From assembly GCA_038231255.1 (NCBI GenBank), contig JBBRLR010000006.1, positions 21,856 to 85,855 of the forward strand: 64,000 bases of DNA, given 5' to 3'. This document shows positions 50,596 to 59,004 of the stretch, piece by piece. A program made the position numbers and the translations under genes. This DNA is from JALYUS01 sp038231255 (GTDB taxonomy: Bacteria; Chloroflexota; Chloroflexia; Thermomicrobiales; JALYUS01). Each line of letters begins with the position of its first letter. The first letter of the stretch is position 1. The notes beneath the pieces are model-generated. The model did no database searches, was not told the origin of the DNA, and saw only the letters and a list, made by a program, of their open reading frames with translations.

Positions 50596-51509
50596 CGCCC
50601 ACCCCCGACTGCGATCCGCACTACACCGCCCGCCGCCGCGAGCCGTGTCCGCGCCGCCATTGGGCTAATAGCAGCAAGCGCGGCGACGATGGCGGTCTTC
50701 ACCTCGTCGTCCGATGCACGGAGCAGGGTTTCCGCCTCTGATTCGTGCAGGCCGGTCGCTGCATGGACGATGCCGATGGCCCGCTGCCGCAACTTGGCAT
50801 TCGTCGGCTGCACATCCACCATCAGGTTGCCGTAGGTCTTGCCAAGCAGGATCATCGTGCCGGTACTGAGCATGTTGAGGACCATCTTCTGCGCCGTCCC
50901 CGCCTTCAGCCGCGTCGAGCCACCGATCACTTCGGGACCGACAACAGGCGCAATCATGATGTCGGTGATCTGAGCGAGCGGTGTCCCGGCATTACAGGCC
51001 AGCCCAATCGTCAGCGCGCCCTGCTCCTTCGCATAGCCGACCGCGCCGAGCACATACGGTGTCCGCCCGCTGGCGGCGATGCCGACGAGCGCATCGTTCA
51101 CGCCGACGCCGAGGCGCGCGGCGTCGGCACGGCCCATTTCCGCGCTGTCCTCCGCGCCCTCGATGGAGCGCGTCAGCGCCTCCGGCCCGCCCGCGATCCA
51201 GCCGACGACCAATTCCGGCGGCGTGCCGAACGTCGGCGGGCACTCCGACGCATCGAGTACACCGAGCCTACCGGAGGTCCCCGCGCCGATGTACAAGAGC
51301 CGCCCATCCTGCCTGAGTCGCGCCGCGATGCCGTCAATCGCGCGCGCAATCTGCGGTAGTTCTCGTTGCACCGCAGTCGCGACCGTCGCGTCTTCCGCGT
51401 TCATGGCGCGCGTGATCTCCAGCGCGCTCATTCGGTCAATCGCTGCCGTCGCCGGGTTGCGCTTTTCCGTTTCCAGCGCGCCGAGGTCAATGATGGGATC
51501 GGTCGTCAT
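50592..51509 (-). CDS. murQ: N-acetylmuramic acid 6-phosphate etherase
   Basis: A 305-residue SIS-fold lyase: TEKRNPATAAIDRMSALEI, LLYIGAGTSGRLGVLDASECPPTFG, ALVGIAASGRTPYVLGAV and ARLGVGVNDALVGIA. It cleaves the lactyl ether of MurNAc-6-P to give GlcNAc-6-P. ATG 51509 matches the usual family start and has GGAG upstream; in-frame ATGs at 51524 and 51551 are also possible. It is first in the murQ-kinase-nagA-deaminase operon. Confidence 0.94.
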   Translation of the reverse strand: MTTDPIIDLGALETEKRNPATAAIDRMSALEITRAMNAEDATVATAVQRELPQIARAIDGIAARLRQDGRLLYIGAGTSGRLGVLDASECPPTFGTPPELVVGWIAGGPEALTRSIEGAEDSAEMGRADAARLGVGVNDALVGIAASGRTPYVLGAVGYAKEQGALTIGLACNAGTPLAQITDIMIAPVVGPEVIGGSTRLKAGTAQKMVLNMLSTGTMILLGKTYGNLMVDVQPTNAKLRQRAIGIVHAATGLHESEAETLLRASDDEVKTAIVAALAAISPMAARTRLAAAGGVVRIAVGGGR

Positions 51510-51664
51510 CCGCTCTTGCTCCATCGCCTGTCCGTTATGCGTGTCAGCCATTGCCAGTGTACCGGAGTAGGCTACTCCTGTCGTATCGCAACACTCGATT
51601 GCTTGCTTCGAGTTCGGAACGTATCATGATGTTGCATGACGGTCGCAAATGTCGAAATGATACT

Positions 51665-51778
51665 TAGGAGTGACGCAGTTCGCGAGAGAAACCCGGTGGT
51701 GGAGGGCTTTAGCCTGCGACAGAACGGCAGGCCAAAGCCCTCCACCACTAAGAAATTGCCCCAACTACGTAAGTCTTA
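51665..51778 (-). mobile_element. MITE-like palindromic element, third copy
   Basis: Exactly 114 bp and inverted relative to the copy at 38006. The ends are TAGGAGTGACGCAGTT and AACTACGTAAGTCTTA. The interior palindrome GGTGGAGGGCTTTAGCCTGC and its near complement is kept with base changes. No target duplication is visible. It lies between the divergent murQ and namZ genes and may affect their promoters. Confidence 0.82.
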
Positions 51779-51825
51779 CGCGTATGCTATACCGACGACG
51801 CGACGAAACGAGAGGATGGAGATAC

Positions 51826-52992
51826 ATGCGACTGGGATTGGAAGTGCTGCTCGATGACCCGCAGGCGATCCTCGAAGGTGCGCGGGTGGGGCTAATTTGC
51901 CACCCGGCGTCGGTGGATCACCGCTTCCGCCATGCCGCCGACCTTTTCCACGCGCACCCGGACATCAATCTGACGACGCTCTTTGGACCGCAGCATGGCA
52001 TCTGGGGGCAAACACAGGACGACATGATCGAGTGGGAAGGGTTCGCCGACGCGCACACCAGCCTGCCGGTGTACTCGCTCTACGGCGAGCATCGCACGCC
52101 GACGCCGGCAATGCTGACGGACTGCGATGTGCTCGTCGTGGATTTGCAGGATGTCGGCACGCGCATCTACACCTTTATCTACACGATGGCCCTCGCGATG
52201 CAGGCGGCGCGCGAAGCGGGGAAACGCGTCGTCGTGCTCGACCGCCCGAACCCGATCAACGGGGTGCAGATGGACGGCAATCTGCTCGAACCGGGGCACG
52301 AATCGTTCGTCGGCATGTACCCGCTGCCGACGCGCCACGGCATGACGATCGGCGAACTTGCGCGGATGTTCAACGACGAATTTGGCATCGGCTGTGACCT
52401 CGCCGTCGTGCCGATGGAAGGGTGGCGGCGCGCCATGTGGCACGACGAGGGGGGCGCGCCGTGGGTTTTCCCCTCCCCGAACATGCCGACGCTCGACAGC
52501 GCGACCGTCTTCCCCGGCGCGGTACATATCGAGGGGACGACGATCTCCGAGGGGCGCGGCACGACCCGCCCGTTCGAACTGATCGGCGCGCCGCACATTG
52601 ACCCGCACGCCCTCGCCGCCGCGCTGGAACGCGAGCATCTGCCCGGCGTCATCTTCCGCCCCTGTGCGTTCGAGCCGACGTTTCAGAAACACGCGCGGGA
52701 AATCTGCGGTGGCGTGCAGCTCCATGTCACGGATCGCGACCGCTTTCCCGCCGCACTCGCGGGGATCGCCGTGCTCCGGGCGATGATCCGGCAGGACCCG
52801 TCGGTACCGATCTGGAAGGAGCCGCCGTACGAGTACGTCCCCGACCGCCTCCCCTTCGATGTGATCGCCGGGACGCAAACGCTCCGCGAGCAACTGACCG
52901 AGCAAGTCCCGCTCGCCGACATCGCGGCGGATTGGGAACCCGGCCTCGCCGCCTTCGCGGAGCAACGTCGCCCGTATCTGCGGTACGAGTGA
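51826..52992 (+). CDS. namZ: DUF1343 exo-beta-N-acetylmuramidase (NamZ-like)
   Basis: A 388-residue PF07075 protein: VGLICHPASVDHRFRHAADLF, LFGPQHGIWGQTQDDM, VVDLQDVGTRIYTFIYTM, RPNPINGVQMDGNLLEPGHESFVGMYPLPTRHGMTIGEL and SPNMPTLDSATVFPGAVHIEGTTISEGRGTTRPFE. NamZ removes terminal MurNAc from peptidoglycan glycans. ATG 51826 (GGAG upstream) gives no signal peptide, suggesting intracellular processing, although most relatives are exported. It is divergent from the MurNAc-6-P pathway operon. Confidence 0.92.
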   Translation: MRLGLEVLLDDPQAILEGARVGLICHPASVDHRFRHAADLFHAHPDINLTTLFGPQHGIWGQTQDDMIEWEGFADAHTSLPVYSLYGEHRTPTPAMLTDCDVLVVDLQDVGTRIYTFIYTMALAMQAAREAGKRVVVLDRPNPINGVQMDGNLLEPGHESFVGMYPLPTRHGMTIGELARMFNDEFGIGCDLAVVPMEGWRRAMWHDEGGAPWVFPSPNMPTLDSATVFPGAVHIEGTTISEGRGTTRPFELIGAPHIDPHALAAALEREHLPGVIFRPCAFEPTFQKHAREICGGVQLHVTDRDRFPAALAGIAVLRAMIRQDPSVPIWKEPPYEYVPDRLPFDVIAGTQTLREQLTEQVPLADIAADWEPGLAAFAEQRRPYLRYE

Positions 52993-52998
52993 ACGGAT

Positions 52999-53040
52999 TC
53001 CCCTCCCCTGGCCCCTCCCCTGCTGCGGCGGGAGAGGAGG
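52999..53040. repeat. C-rich/G-rich hairpin between convergent genes
   Basis: CCCCTCCCCTGGCCCCTCCC is followed by CTGCTGCGGCGGGAGAGG, giving a partial pyrimidine/purine stem. It belongs to the post-stop hairpin type seen at 477, 1093 and 56837. Confidence 0.4.
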
Positions 53041-53057
53041 CCGCTATCCCGCCCTTG

Positions 53058-54263
53058 CTACGTCGCTTCCTGGAAGCGGAAGAAGCGGATTGCGAGCAGG
53101 AAGCAGACGACACCATAGATGACGAGCGCGAGCAGGCTCGGCAACACGGCGGTAAATCCCTTACCGAAGATCATCAGATTGTTGAACCCGGTCATCGCCC
53201 AACTGGTGAGCGTCACCTTAGAGACCTGTTGCACCCACGTCGGCATTAGAAAGAGCGGGAACCACGAGCCGCCAAGCGCGGAGAAGGTCAGGACGACGAG
53301 CGTCGTGATCGGCTGCAACTGGTCGCGCGTCTTGACGACCGAGACGAGCAGCATGCCGAGAGCGGTCGTCGCGAACGCCGTGACGAGAATCAGCAGCACG
53401 GTCCCCGGCACCGAACCGAGATCAATGTGGAAAAAGAGCTTACCAACGGCGAAGAGGATGCCGAGTTGCACGACCGTCCGCACGAACTGCGCGCCGAGTT
53501 TGCCGCCGAGGAGCGACCAACGCGAGACGGGCGCGACGAGCAGCCGCTTCCAGGTGCCTGCTTCCTTCTCGTCCAGGATCGTCCCCGCACCCGCCGCGAC
53601 GGCGAACAGCGCGAACATCAGCGCGTAGCCCGGCACGACCTGGTCGTAGTTGTTGTCGCTCTGGCTCTGCTTCGCCACCTGCGTTTGCAGGGTGAGCGGC
53701 GGCTTTTGGCTCAATTGGATTGCCTGCTGGCTCGCTTGCCGCGCGACGGCATTCGGGTCGGCATTCGCGCCGCTGCTCCTCACGGCATCTACCGCGACCT
53801 GTCCGGCGATCTGCCCCGTCGCGAGGTTCTGGATGATATTTCCCATGATCCCGCGCACAGCGAGCGCCCGGTAATCGCGATTGCTCGGCGTTGTCAAAAC
53901 GGTGATGTCCGCCTGCTTGCCCTGCGCGACCGCGTCGCTCACCCCGGCGGGGATGATCACCGCCGCCGAGCGGTCACCGTCCTCGACGAGTTTGCGGGCG
54001 TCCGCCGCACTCGTCTTCATCTCGATTTTGAGCGTCGGTGCCTGCTGCATCGCCGCGAGGAGTTGCTGGCCGACCGGCCCCTGATCCTCCGCGTAGACGG
54101 GCACCGTGACCGTTGTCATGCCGCTTCCGCTATCGCCCGTCGTGAAGATCGCTCCGACAAGGAGCATCAGGAAGAACGGGATAAACAGACTGAGCAGCAG
54201 CGCGCGGCGATCCCGCACCATCCGCTTCAGTTCTTTGCGCATGATGACAAGCGCTGTACGCAT
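53058..54263 (-). CDS. ABC-2 type transporter permease
   Basis: A 401-residue permease of the ABC-2/YhgE-linked type: an N-terminal helix (ALLLSLFIPFFLMLLVGAIF), an extracytoplasmic domain of about 180 residues, then five helices with the DEKEAGTWKRLLVAPVSRW coupling region. It works with the ATPase at 54494 as an exporter. It is third in the minus-strand operon after the ATPase and the 52-residue membrane protein. Drug, lipid or peptide efflux are all possible. Confidence 0.92.
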   Translation of the reverse strand: MRTALVIMRKELKRMVRDRRALLLSLFIPFFLMLLVGAIFTTGDSGSGMTTVTVPVYAEDQGPVGQQLLAAMQQAPTLKIEMKTSAADARKLVEDGDRSAAVIIPAGVSDAVAQGKQADITVLTTPSNRDYRALAVRGIMGNIIQNLATGQIAGQVAVDAVRSSGANADPNAVARQASQQAIQLSQKPPLTLQTQVAKQSQSDNNYDQVVPGYALMFALFAVAAGAGTILDEKEAGTWKRLLVAPVSRWSLLGGKLGAQFVRTVVQLGILFAVGKLFFHIDLGSVPGTVLLILVTAFATTALGMLLVSVVKTRDQLQPITTLVVLTFSALGGSWFPLFLMPTWVQQVSKVTLTSWAMTGFNNLMIFGKGFTAVLPSLLALVIYGVVCFLLAIRFFRFQEAT

Positions 54264-54308
54264 AACTGTGTCCCTCCATAAATCACATCTGTTCTGATGT
54301 GATTTCTC

Positions 54309-54467
54309 TTATCTGCCCCTCGAAAACGCCCTGCCCACGATAGCGATGACCGCGAAGAGCATCGCGCCCACAACGGCGACGGTACTGTTTCGTATAATGA
54401 CGAGCGCGATCACATACAGAATCCCGGCCACTGGCATCGCAATCGAGTAGAATCTCCCCTGGGTCAT
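54309..54467 (-). CDS. Small two-helix membrane protein (52 aa) in ABC exporter operon
   Basis: ATG 54467 with GAGG six bases upstream opens MTQGRFYSIAMPVAGILYVI and continues to 52 residues with two hydrophobic spans, SIAMPVAGILYVIALVII and VAVVGAMLFAVIAIVG. It lies 26 bp after the ATPase and 45 bp before the permease, on the same strand. It may be an accessory subunit of the exporter. No homologue is recognised. Confidence 0.65.
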   Translation of the reverse strand: MTQGRFYSIAMPVAGILYVIALVIIRNSTVAVVGAMLFAVIAIVGRAFSRGR

Positions 54468-54493
54468 CGTTTTCCTCTTTGTTCGTACGTATT

Positions 54494-55279
54494 TTAGTCC
54501 CGATACTGCTTGCCAGTCAGTTGCAGAAAGACATCGGCGAGCCCATGCGGGCGTTCGGTGCGCACGGGTTGGACGGTGCGGAGCGTCAAAAGGTCTTCAA
54601 GCGTTCCCTGCGCGACGATCTGCCCTTCGTCCATGATGGCGATACGGTCACAGAGCCGCTCCGCTTCCTCCATATAGTGCGTCGTGTACAGGATCGCGAT
54701 GCCATCGTCGCGCAGTTTCTCGGTCAGCTCGAAGAGCGCCTCGCGCGATTGCGGGTCCACGCCGACGGTCGGCTCATCGAGCATCAAAAAGCGCGGGCGG
54801 TGGATGACGCTGACGGCGAGATTGAGCCGCCGCTTCATGCCGCCGGAGTATTCCGCAACTTTATCGTCCCGCCGGTCGTTGAGGCCGACGAGGGTCAGGA
54901 GTTCGGTCGTGCGCGCGGCGAGCGCATCCCCGGCGACGCCGTAGATTTCGCCGAAGAAGCGCATATTCTCCGTCGCCGTCATGTCGTCGTAGAGCGCGAT
55001 CTCCTGCGGCACGACGCCGATGATCCGCTTGACGCGCGCCCCGGCGGTGATCGGCGTCCCGGCGACGGTCGCGGTGCCACTGGTCGGCGCGAGGTAGGTG
55101 GCGAGCATGTTAATCGTCGTACTCTTGCCCGCGCCGTTCGGCCCCAACAGGCCGTAGATTTCGCCGCCCCGGATCGTCAGGCTGACGCCGCGCACCGCCT
55201 CGCGGTCGCCGAACGTCTTGTGCAGATCGCGCGCCTCGACGACGGTTTCGGTCGCCACCGGCGCTTCTCTGGTCATCAT
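54494..55279 (-). CDS. ABC transporter ATP-binding protein (DrrA-like exporter)
   Basis: A 261-residue ATPase: Walker A GPNGAGKST, Q-loop VVPQEIALYDDMT, signature YSGGMKRRLNLA, Walker B FLMLDEPTVGVD and switch His in YTTHYMEEAERL. The sequence style is the DrrA/CcmA-type exporter family. ATG 55279 or 55276 follows GGAGGAGAG. It forms an operon with the small membrane protein and the ABC-2 permease. Confidence 0.95.
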   Translation of the reverse strand: MMTREAPVATETVVEARDLHKTFGDREAVRGVSLTIRGGEIYGLLGPNGAGKSTTINMLATYLAPTSGTATVAGTPITAGARVKRIIGVVPQEIALYDDMTATENMRFFGEIYGVAGDALAARTTELLTLVGLNDRRDDKVAEYSGGMKRRLNLAVSVIHRPRFLMLDEPTVGVDPQSREALFELTEKLRDDGIAILYTTHYMEEAERLCDRIAIMDEGQIVAQGTLEDLLTLRTVQPVRTERPHGLADVFLQLTGKQYRD

Positions 55280-55336
55280 CCTCGCTCTCCTCCCATTGCG
55301 GGCACGCTGCCCGCATTGTTGATCTTCTTTTCAGTA

Positions 55337-55366
55337 GTGGTAGCGCAGGCTGAAGCCTGCGTTACC
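55337..55366. repeat. Hairpin GTAGCGCAGGC / GCCTGCGTTAC
   Basis: The arms pair over 11 bp with one wobble around TGAA. Related hairpins occur near 3810 and 58015. The remaining 55367-55703 shows no gene I can support, only GC-rich spacer DNA. Confidence 0.5.
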
Positions 55367-55703
55367 CTACTCCCTATGAATGGCGCCGCGCCAAGAATCG
55401 CCGTCTGCAATCCGTTCATCTCATTCTCCTCCGGACCTTCCGCCGAGCGTCCCTCGCTCTGGGTCCAGTATGGAACGGGCGGTTCCCCATCGCGACGCTC
55501 AAAGGGACGATTCGCACCCTTCCCTTTTGGCCGATCCCCGCCGGACAGGTGGACAGTACCCGACGGGACGCGCCGTGCGGGAGATTTGACGGGGACAGGT
55601 AGGGACGCAATAATAACTACAGCAGGAAGCGACATCGAGGCAAAGCGATGGATGAATGCGTATCCCGGCTGCGGCTACGGCGGGCATGGTCGGAGTCCAT
55701 GAC

Positions 55704-56837
55704 ATGATACTACGAGCGATGCGAAAAGGAGAAAGGTCGAGCGCGGTGCGGTGCGTCGCCGTCCTCCTGTGTGCGCTCCTTCTGCTCGCCGGATGCGGCG
55801 TTGGATCGAGCGAGAACAATGCGCCGCCCGCCGTCACGGCGTTGCCGACGCTGACACCCTTCCCAGCCGTCACGGCGACTGCTTCGCTGCCGGATCACCT
55901 GCATCTCCGACCCATCGCGCCGGACGCGCTCGCCCTCGTCATCCAGCCGGACGACGGACGCGCTCCGGTGCTCGACGCCTTCAACAACGCACAAACGAGC
56001 ATTGACCTGATGATCTATCTCCTTTCGGATCGCGAAGTGATCACGGCGCTGAAAAATGCCGTCCTGCGCGGCGTCGCGGTGCGCGTGATGCTGGAACAGA
56101 ACCCCTGCTGCTCGAATGACAACACGATGCAGCGCACCGTCTTCGGGGAATTGCAGGAAGCGCGTGTGCAGGTGCAGTGGACCAACCCTGCCTTCCGCCT
56201 GACGCACGCGAAAATGGTGGTGGTGGACGGCACGACCGCGCTCATCATGTCCCAGAACCTGACGAAGACCGCGTTCACCTTCAACCGCGAGGCGGACATC
56301 ATGGATCGCGATCCGGCGGATGTCGCGGCGCTCGAAGCGCTTTTTATCGCCGATTGGGCACGCACCCCCTACACCCCTTCGGACCCAAACCTCGTCATTG
56401 CCAATGTCAATGCGCGGCAGAAGTTCCTCGCACTGATCGGCGGTACGGCGAAATCACTCGCCATCGAGAGCGAGGAGATGCAGGACCCGGCGATCATTGA
56501 CGCCCTGATCGCTGCGCAGAAGCGCGGCGTCGCCGTCCGCTACATCGGCGCGATAGCCCCGGCAAGTTCGACCACGCCGCAGCGGGACGACAACGCCACC
56601 GGGCGCAAGCGCCTGATCGGGGGCGGCGTGAGCGTCCGCCTGCTCGCTGCGCCGTATGTCCACACAAAAACCGTCGTCGCGGACGGGATCGTCGCCTTCG
56701 TCGGCAGCGAGAACTTCTCGGCAGCATCCCTCGACACGAACCGCGAAATTGGTATTCTAACGACCGACACGACGATCATCGGTCGCCTGACGGGCGTCTT
56801 TACAAAAGATTGGGCGGCGGGAAAGCAGGAAACCTAA
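55704..56837 (+). CDS. Phospholipase D-like lipoprotein
   Basis: About 377 residues with a signal peptide and lipobox (VLLCALLLLAGCG). Two HKD motifs are intact: HAKMVVVDGTTALIMSQN and HTKTVVADGIVAFVGSEN. The PLD superfamily covers phospholipases, cardiolipin synthases and nucleases; export as a lipoprotein favours a surface phosphodiesterase. Start choice is uncertain (ATG 55704, ATG 55719 or GTG 55746), since none has an ideal ribosome site. A post-stop hairpin follows. Confidence 0.87.
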   Translation: MILRAMRKGERSSAVRCVAVLLCALLLLAGCGVGSSENNAPPAVTALPTLTPFPAVTATASLPDHLHLRPIAPDALALVIQPDDGRAPVLDAFNNAQTSIDLMIYLLSDREVITALKNAVLRGVAVRVMLEQNPCCSNDNTMQRTVFGELQEARVQVQWTNPAFRLTHAKMVVVDGTTALIMSQNLTKTAFTFNREADIMDRDPADVAALEALFIADWARTPYTPSDPNLVIANVNARQKFLALIGGTAKSLAIESEEMQDPAIIDALIAAQKRGVAVRYIGAIAPASSTTPQRDDNATGRKRLIGGGVSVRLLAAPYVHTKTVVADGIVAFVGSENFSAASLDTNREIGILTTDTTIIGRLTGVFTKDWAAGKQET

Positions 56838-56876
56838 CCCCTAGCCCCCTTCCCTGGAAGGAAGGGGAAACAGAAG
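56837..56876. repeat. Post-stop hairpin, CCCCTTCCCT / AAGGAAGGGG
   Basis: Following the TAA is CCCCTAGCCCCCTTCCCTGG with complementary AAGGAAGGGGA after it. It matches the post-stop hairpins of the two cyclophilins at the left of the window. Confidence 0.45.
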
Positions 56877-56888
56877 GAGAAGTCAACC

Positions 56889-57332
56889 GTGGCGGATGAT
56901 TGGGACGACCTGCGCGAGCGTTTTGCCATCGTGTCCGCCGACTTTCTGGCATTGGCGAGCCGGGTGAAAGCGGATCGCGCCGACGAACCGGACGTTTGCG
57001 GCGTCTGGTCAGCGAAGCAAATAGTCGCGCACATGGCGGCGTGGGATTGGGAGGGCGAGCGCCATTTCCGTGAACTCCACGCCGGGAGCGACGCGGGTCG
57101 GCGATACGACATCGAAGCCTTCAATGCGGCGGCGATCGAGGAGCGGCGCGATCAATCGTGGGACGAGACGCTCGACGAACTGCGGCGCGCCAACATGACC
57201 TTCGCCGCCTCGCTCGCGAATGTTTCGACCGCAGACCGCGAAGCGGATTCCGCCTACGCATCGTGGATCACCGCCGTCACCGGGCATTACGGCGAACATT
57301 CTGACCAGATTCGCACCTGGCTCGATGCGTAA
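56889..57332 (+). CDS. DinB/ClbS-like four-helix protein
   Basis: A 147-residue protein starting at GTG 56889 after AAGGAGAAG. Blocks KQIVAHMAAWDWEGERHF and AVTGHYGEHSDQIRTWL fit the ClbS/DfsB branch of the DinB superfamily. One member, ClbS, protects against colibactin; others are uncharacterised. Its stop is 36 bp before the kinase-like gene, so the two may be co-transcribed. Confidence 0.78.
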   Translation: MADDWDDLRERFAIVSADFLALASRVKADRADEPDVCGVWSAKQIVAHMAAWDWEGERHFRELHAGSDAGRRYDIEAFNAAAIEERRDQSWDETLDELRRANMTFAASLANVSTADREADSAYASWITAVTGHYGEHSDQIRTWLDA

Positions 57333-57368
57333 GGAAGACATCAGCTGGCAGCGCTTACGACAGACACT

Positions 57369-57998
57369 TTGGAACACCTACCCGCGAGATCATTCCACGT
57401 CCTCCTCATTGGAGGAGTATCGGGTGTCGGCAAATCCGCAACAGCCGCCGCAGTGGCGCGGCAATTCGGCATTCCTTGGCTGCAAGTTGATGATCTTCGT
57501 TTAGCATTGCAGTTCAGTGGCCTTGTTTCGCGAGAGCGCCATCCCGAATTGTTCTTCTTTCTCGATCGGAACGATTGGCGAACTTCACCCGAAGTCTACC
57601 GGGATAAGCTAATCAAGGTTGGCAGGATTATCACTGGTGCGTTGCGGATTGTCATCGAGAGCCATATCGCGACCGGTGTTTCCATCGTCATTGAAGGAGA
57701 CGGCATCCTCCCGGAGTTCGCCGCGACGATCGCGCGCGAATACGACGAGGGAATCGTTCGCTCGGTCTTCATCGTTACGAACGACGAGGATTTTCTTCTG
57801 GCGAACATGCTGAAACGCGGGCGAGGCATTGATCCCGACGCCCTAACAGACTTGCGCCGCACCGAGACACGCGCAAAGGCGTTGTTCAGCCGGTGGGTGG
57901 AGCGCGAAGCGCGGCGGCATGGCTTGCCGACGATTCAGCCGTTGCCATGGGAGACGCTTTCCGAACGGGCTCTCGCCGCCTCCGCGCACAATCCATAA
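57369..57998 (+). CDS. P-loop kinase, 2-phosphoglycerate kinase-like
   Basis: A 209-residue P-loop protein: VLLIGGVSGVGKSATAAAVARQFG (Walker A), LQVDDLRLALQ, SIVIEGDGILPEFAA (Walker B-like) and a helical C-terminus with RRTETRAKALFSRWVEREA. It resembles archaeal and Chloroflexi proteins annotated as 2-phosphoglycerate kinase or zeta-toxin-like. The only plausible start is TTG 57369. The substrate is uncertain. Confidence 0.72.
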   Translation: MEHLPARSFHVLLIGGVSGVGKSATAAAVARQFGIPWLQVDDLRLALQFSGLVSRERHPELFFFLDRNDWRTSPEVYRDKLIKVGRIITGALRIVIESHIATGVSIVIEGDGILPEFAATIAREYDEGIVRSVFIVTNDEDFLLANMLKRGRGIDPDALTDLRRTETRAKALFSRWVEREARRHGLPTIQPLPWETLSERALAASAHNP

Positions 57999-58014
57999 GT
58001 CGAGGTCTCTTCTT

Positions 58015-58081
58015 GGTGGCCGCAGGCTTTCCAGCCTGCCGTCCCCGCCCCGAGAGACATGCTGGAACGCCTGTGGCCACC
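58015..58081. repeat. Long inverted repeat, GGTGGCCGCAGGC type
   Basis: The 20-bp arms (58015-58034 and 58062-58081) are complementary with two mismatches, with a small inner GCAGGC/GCCTGC hairpin. It follows the kinase gene. The rest of 57999-58318 contains another partial palindrome near 58125 (GGGCTGAAGCCC) and no gene. Confidence 0.65.
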
Positions 58082-58318
58082 ATAAACACGCTGACGGTGC
58101 CAGGATTCCGCACCTGAACCGTATCGGGCTGAAGCCCGCCTCCACCGACACGGTATCGGCTCGAAGAGGGATCGCTCCTTTAGGCTTGAGGAAACACGAT
58201 ACCAATCACCACCGCGTCCGTGATCGCGCGCAATAATCTGTGCGTAGCAGAATCGTCCACCGCTGCCTCCCTTCCCTGTGCGCGTGTCGAATCGTCGGGA
58301 GCGGTACATCGCCTTGCC

Positions 58319-58972
58319 TCAGATCGCGATTGTGCCGACAAGGCGCGTTTCTGCGTCGCAGTACCAGAGGACGCCGTCGCGATAGGTCAGGCCATGTGGG
58401 TTCGCACCCTCGTCGGGGCCGGGTTCCATGGCGAGGACGCGGCGGATGTCGCCGTCCAGCGTATAGCCGGTGATCGTGCGGTGCGTCGTTTCGGCGACCC
58501 AGAGCAATTCGCCGTCCCACGCCAGCCCGTGCGGGCGGTTGCCCGGCGCGGGGAATTGCCGCAGGATCGCGCCGCTTGCCGGGTCGAGTTCATAGGTCGT
58601 CGCGGAAGGCGGCACGGTAGCCCAGAGTTTGCCGTCAATCCACTCCAACCCGTGCGCGCCGCTCTTGCCTGCGCCCGGGGTCGGCAGCCGCGCGCGTTCC
58701 GTGCCGTCAAGCGCGTAGCGGAAGAGTGCGATCGGTGTAAAGGTGGAGGCAACCCAGAGCGCCTCACCATCGAAGGTGATGCCGCTCGAATGGTGCGTCG
58801 CGGTCGGGAACTGCCGGAGCACCTGCCCGTCCTGCCAGTCGAGCAGGTACACATCGAGATTCTCCTGGTCAATGACCCAGAGACCCGCGTCCGTCGCCTG
58901 CAAGCCATTCGGCTGCGGGCCGGGGGTCTGCCAGCGCGGCTCGCCGCGCACCCGCTCCACCTGTGGCGCCAT
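58319..58972 (-). CDS. Beta-propeller protein (SMP-30/NHL-like)
   Basis: A 217-residue protein starting at ATG 58972 after GGGGAG. Repeating strands such as GLQATDAGLWVIDQENLDVYLLD, GITFDGEALWVASTF and GLAWDGELLWVAETTHRTITGY indicate a five- or six-bladed propeller. It is cytoplasmic by lack of a signal peptide. It could be a lactonase-like or glutamine-cyclotransferase-like enzyme, but no catalytic residues can be placed. It begins 32 bp after the dehydrogenase stop. Confidence 0.72.
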   Translation of the reverse strand: MAPQVERVRGEPRWQTPGPQPNGLQATDAGLWVIDQENLDVYLLDWQDGQVLRQFPTATHHSSGITFDGEALWVASTFTPIALFRYALDGTERARLPTPGAGKSGAHGLEWIDGKLWATVPPSATTYELDPASGAILRQFPAPGNRPHGLAWDGELLWVAETTHRTITGYTLDGDIRRVLAMEPGPDEGANPHGLTYRDGVLWYCDAETRLVGTIAI

Positions 58973-59004
58973 CTTTTTGCTCCCCTCGTATGTGCGACCG
59001 GTGA

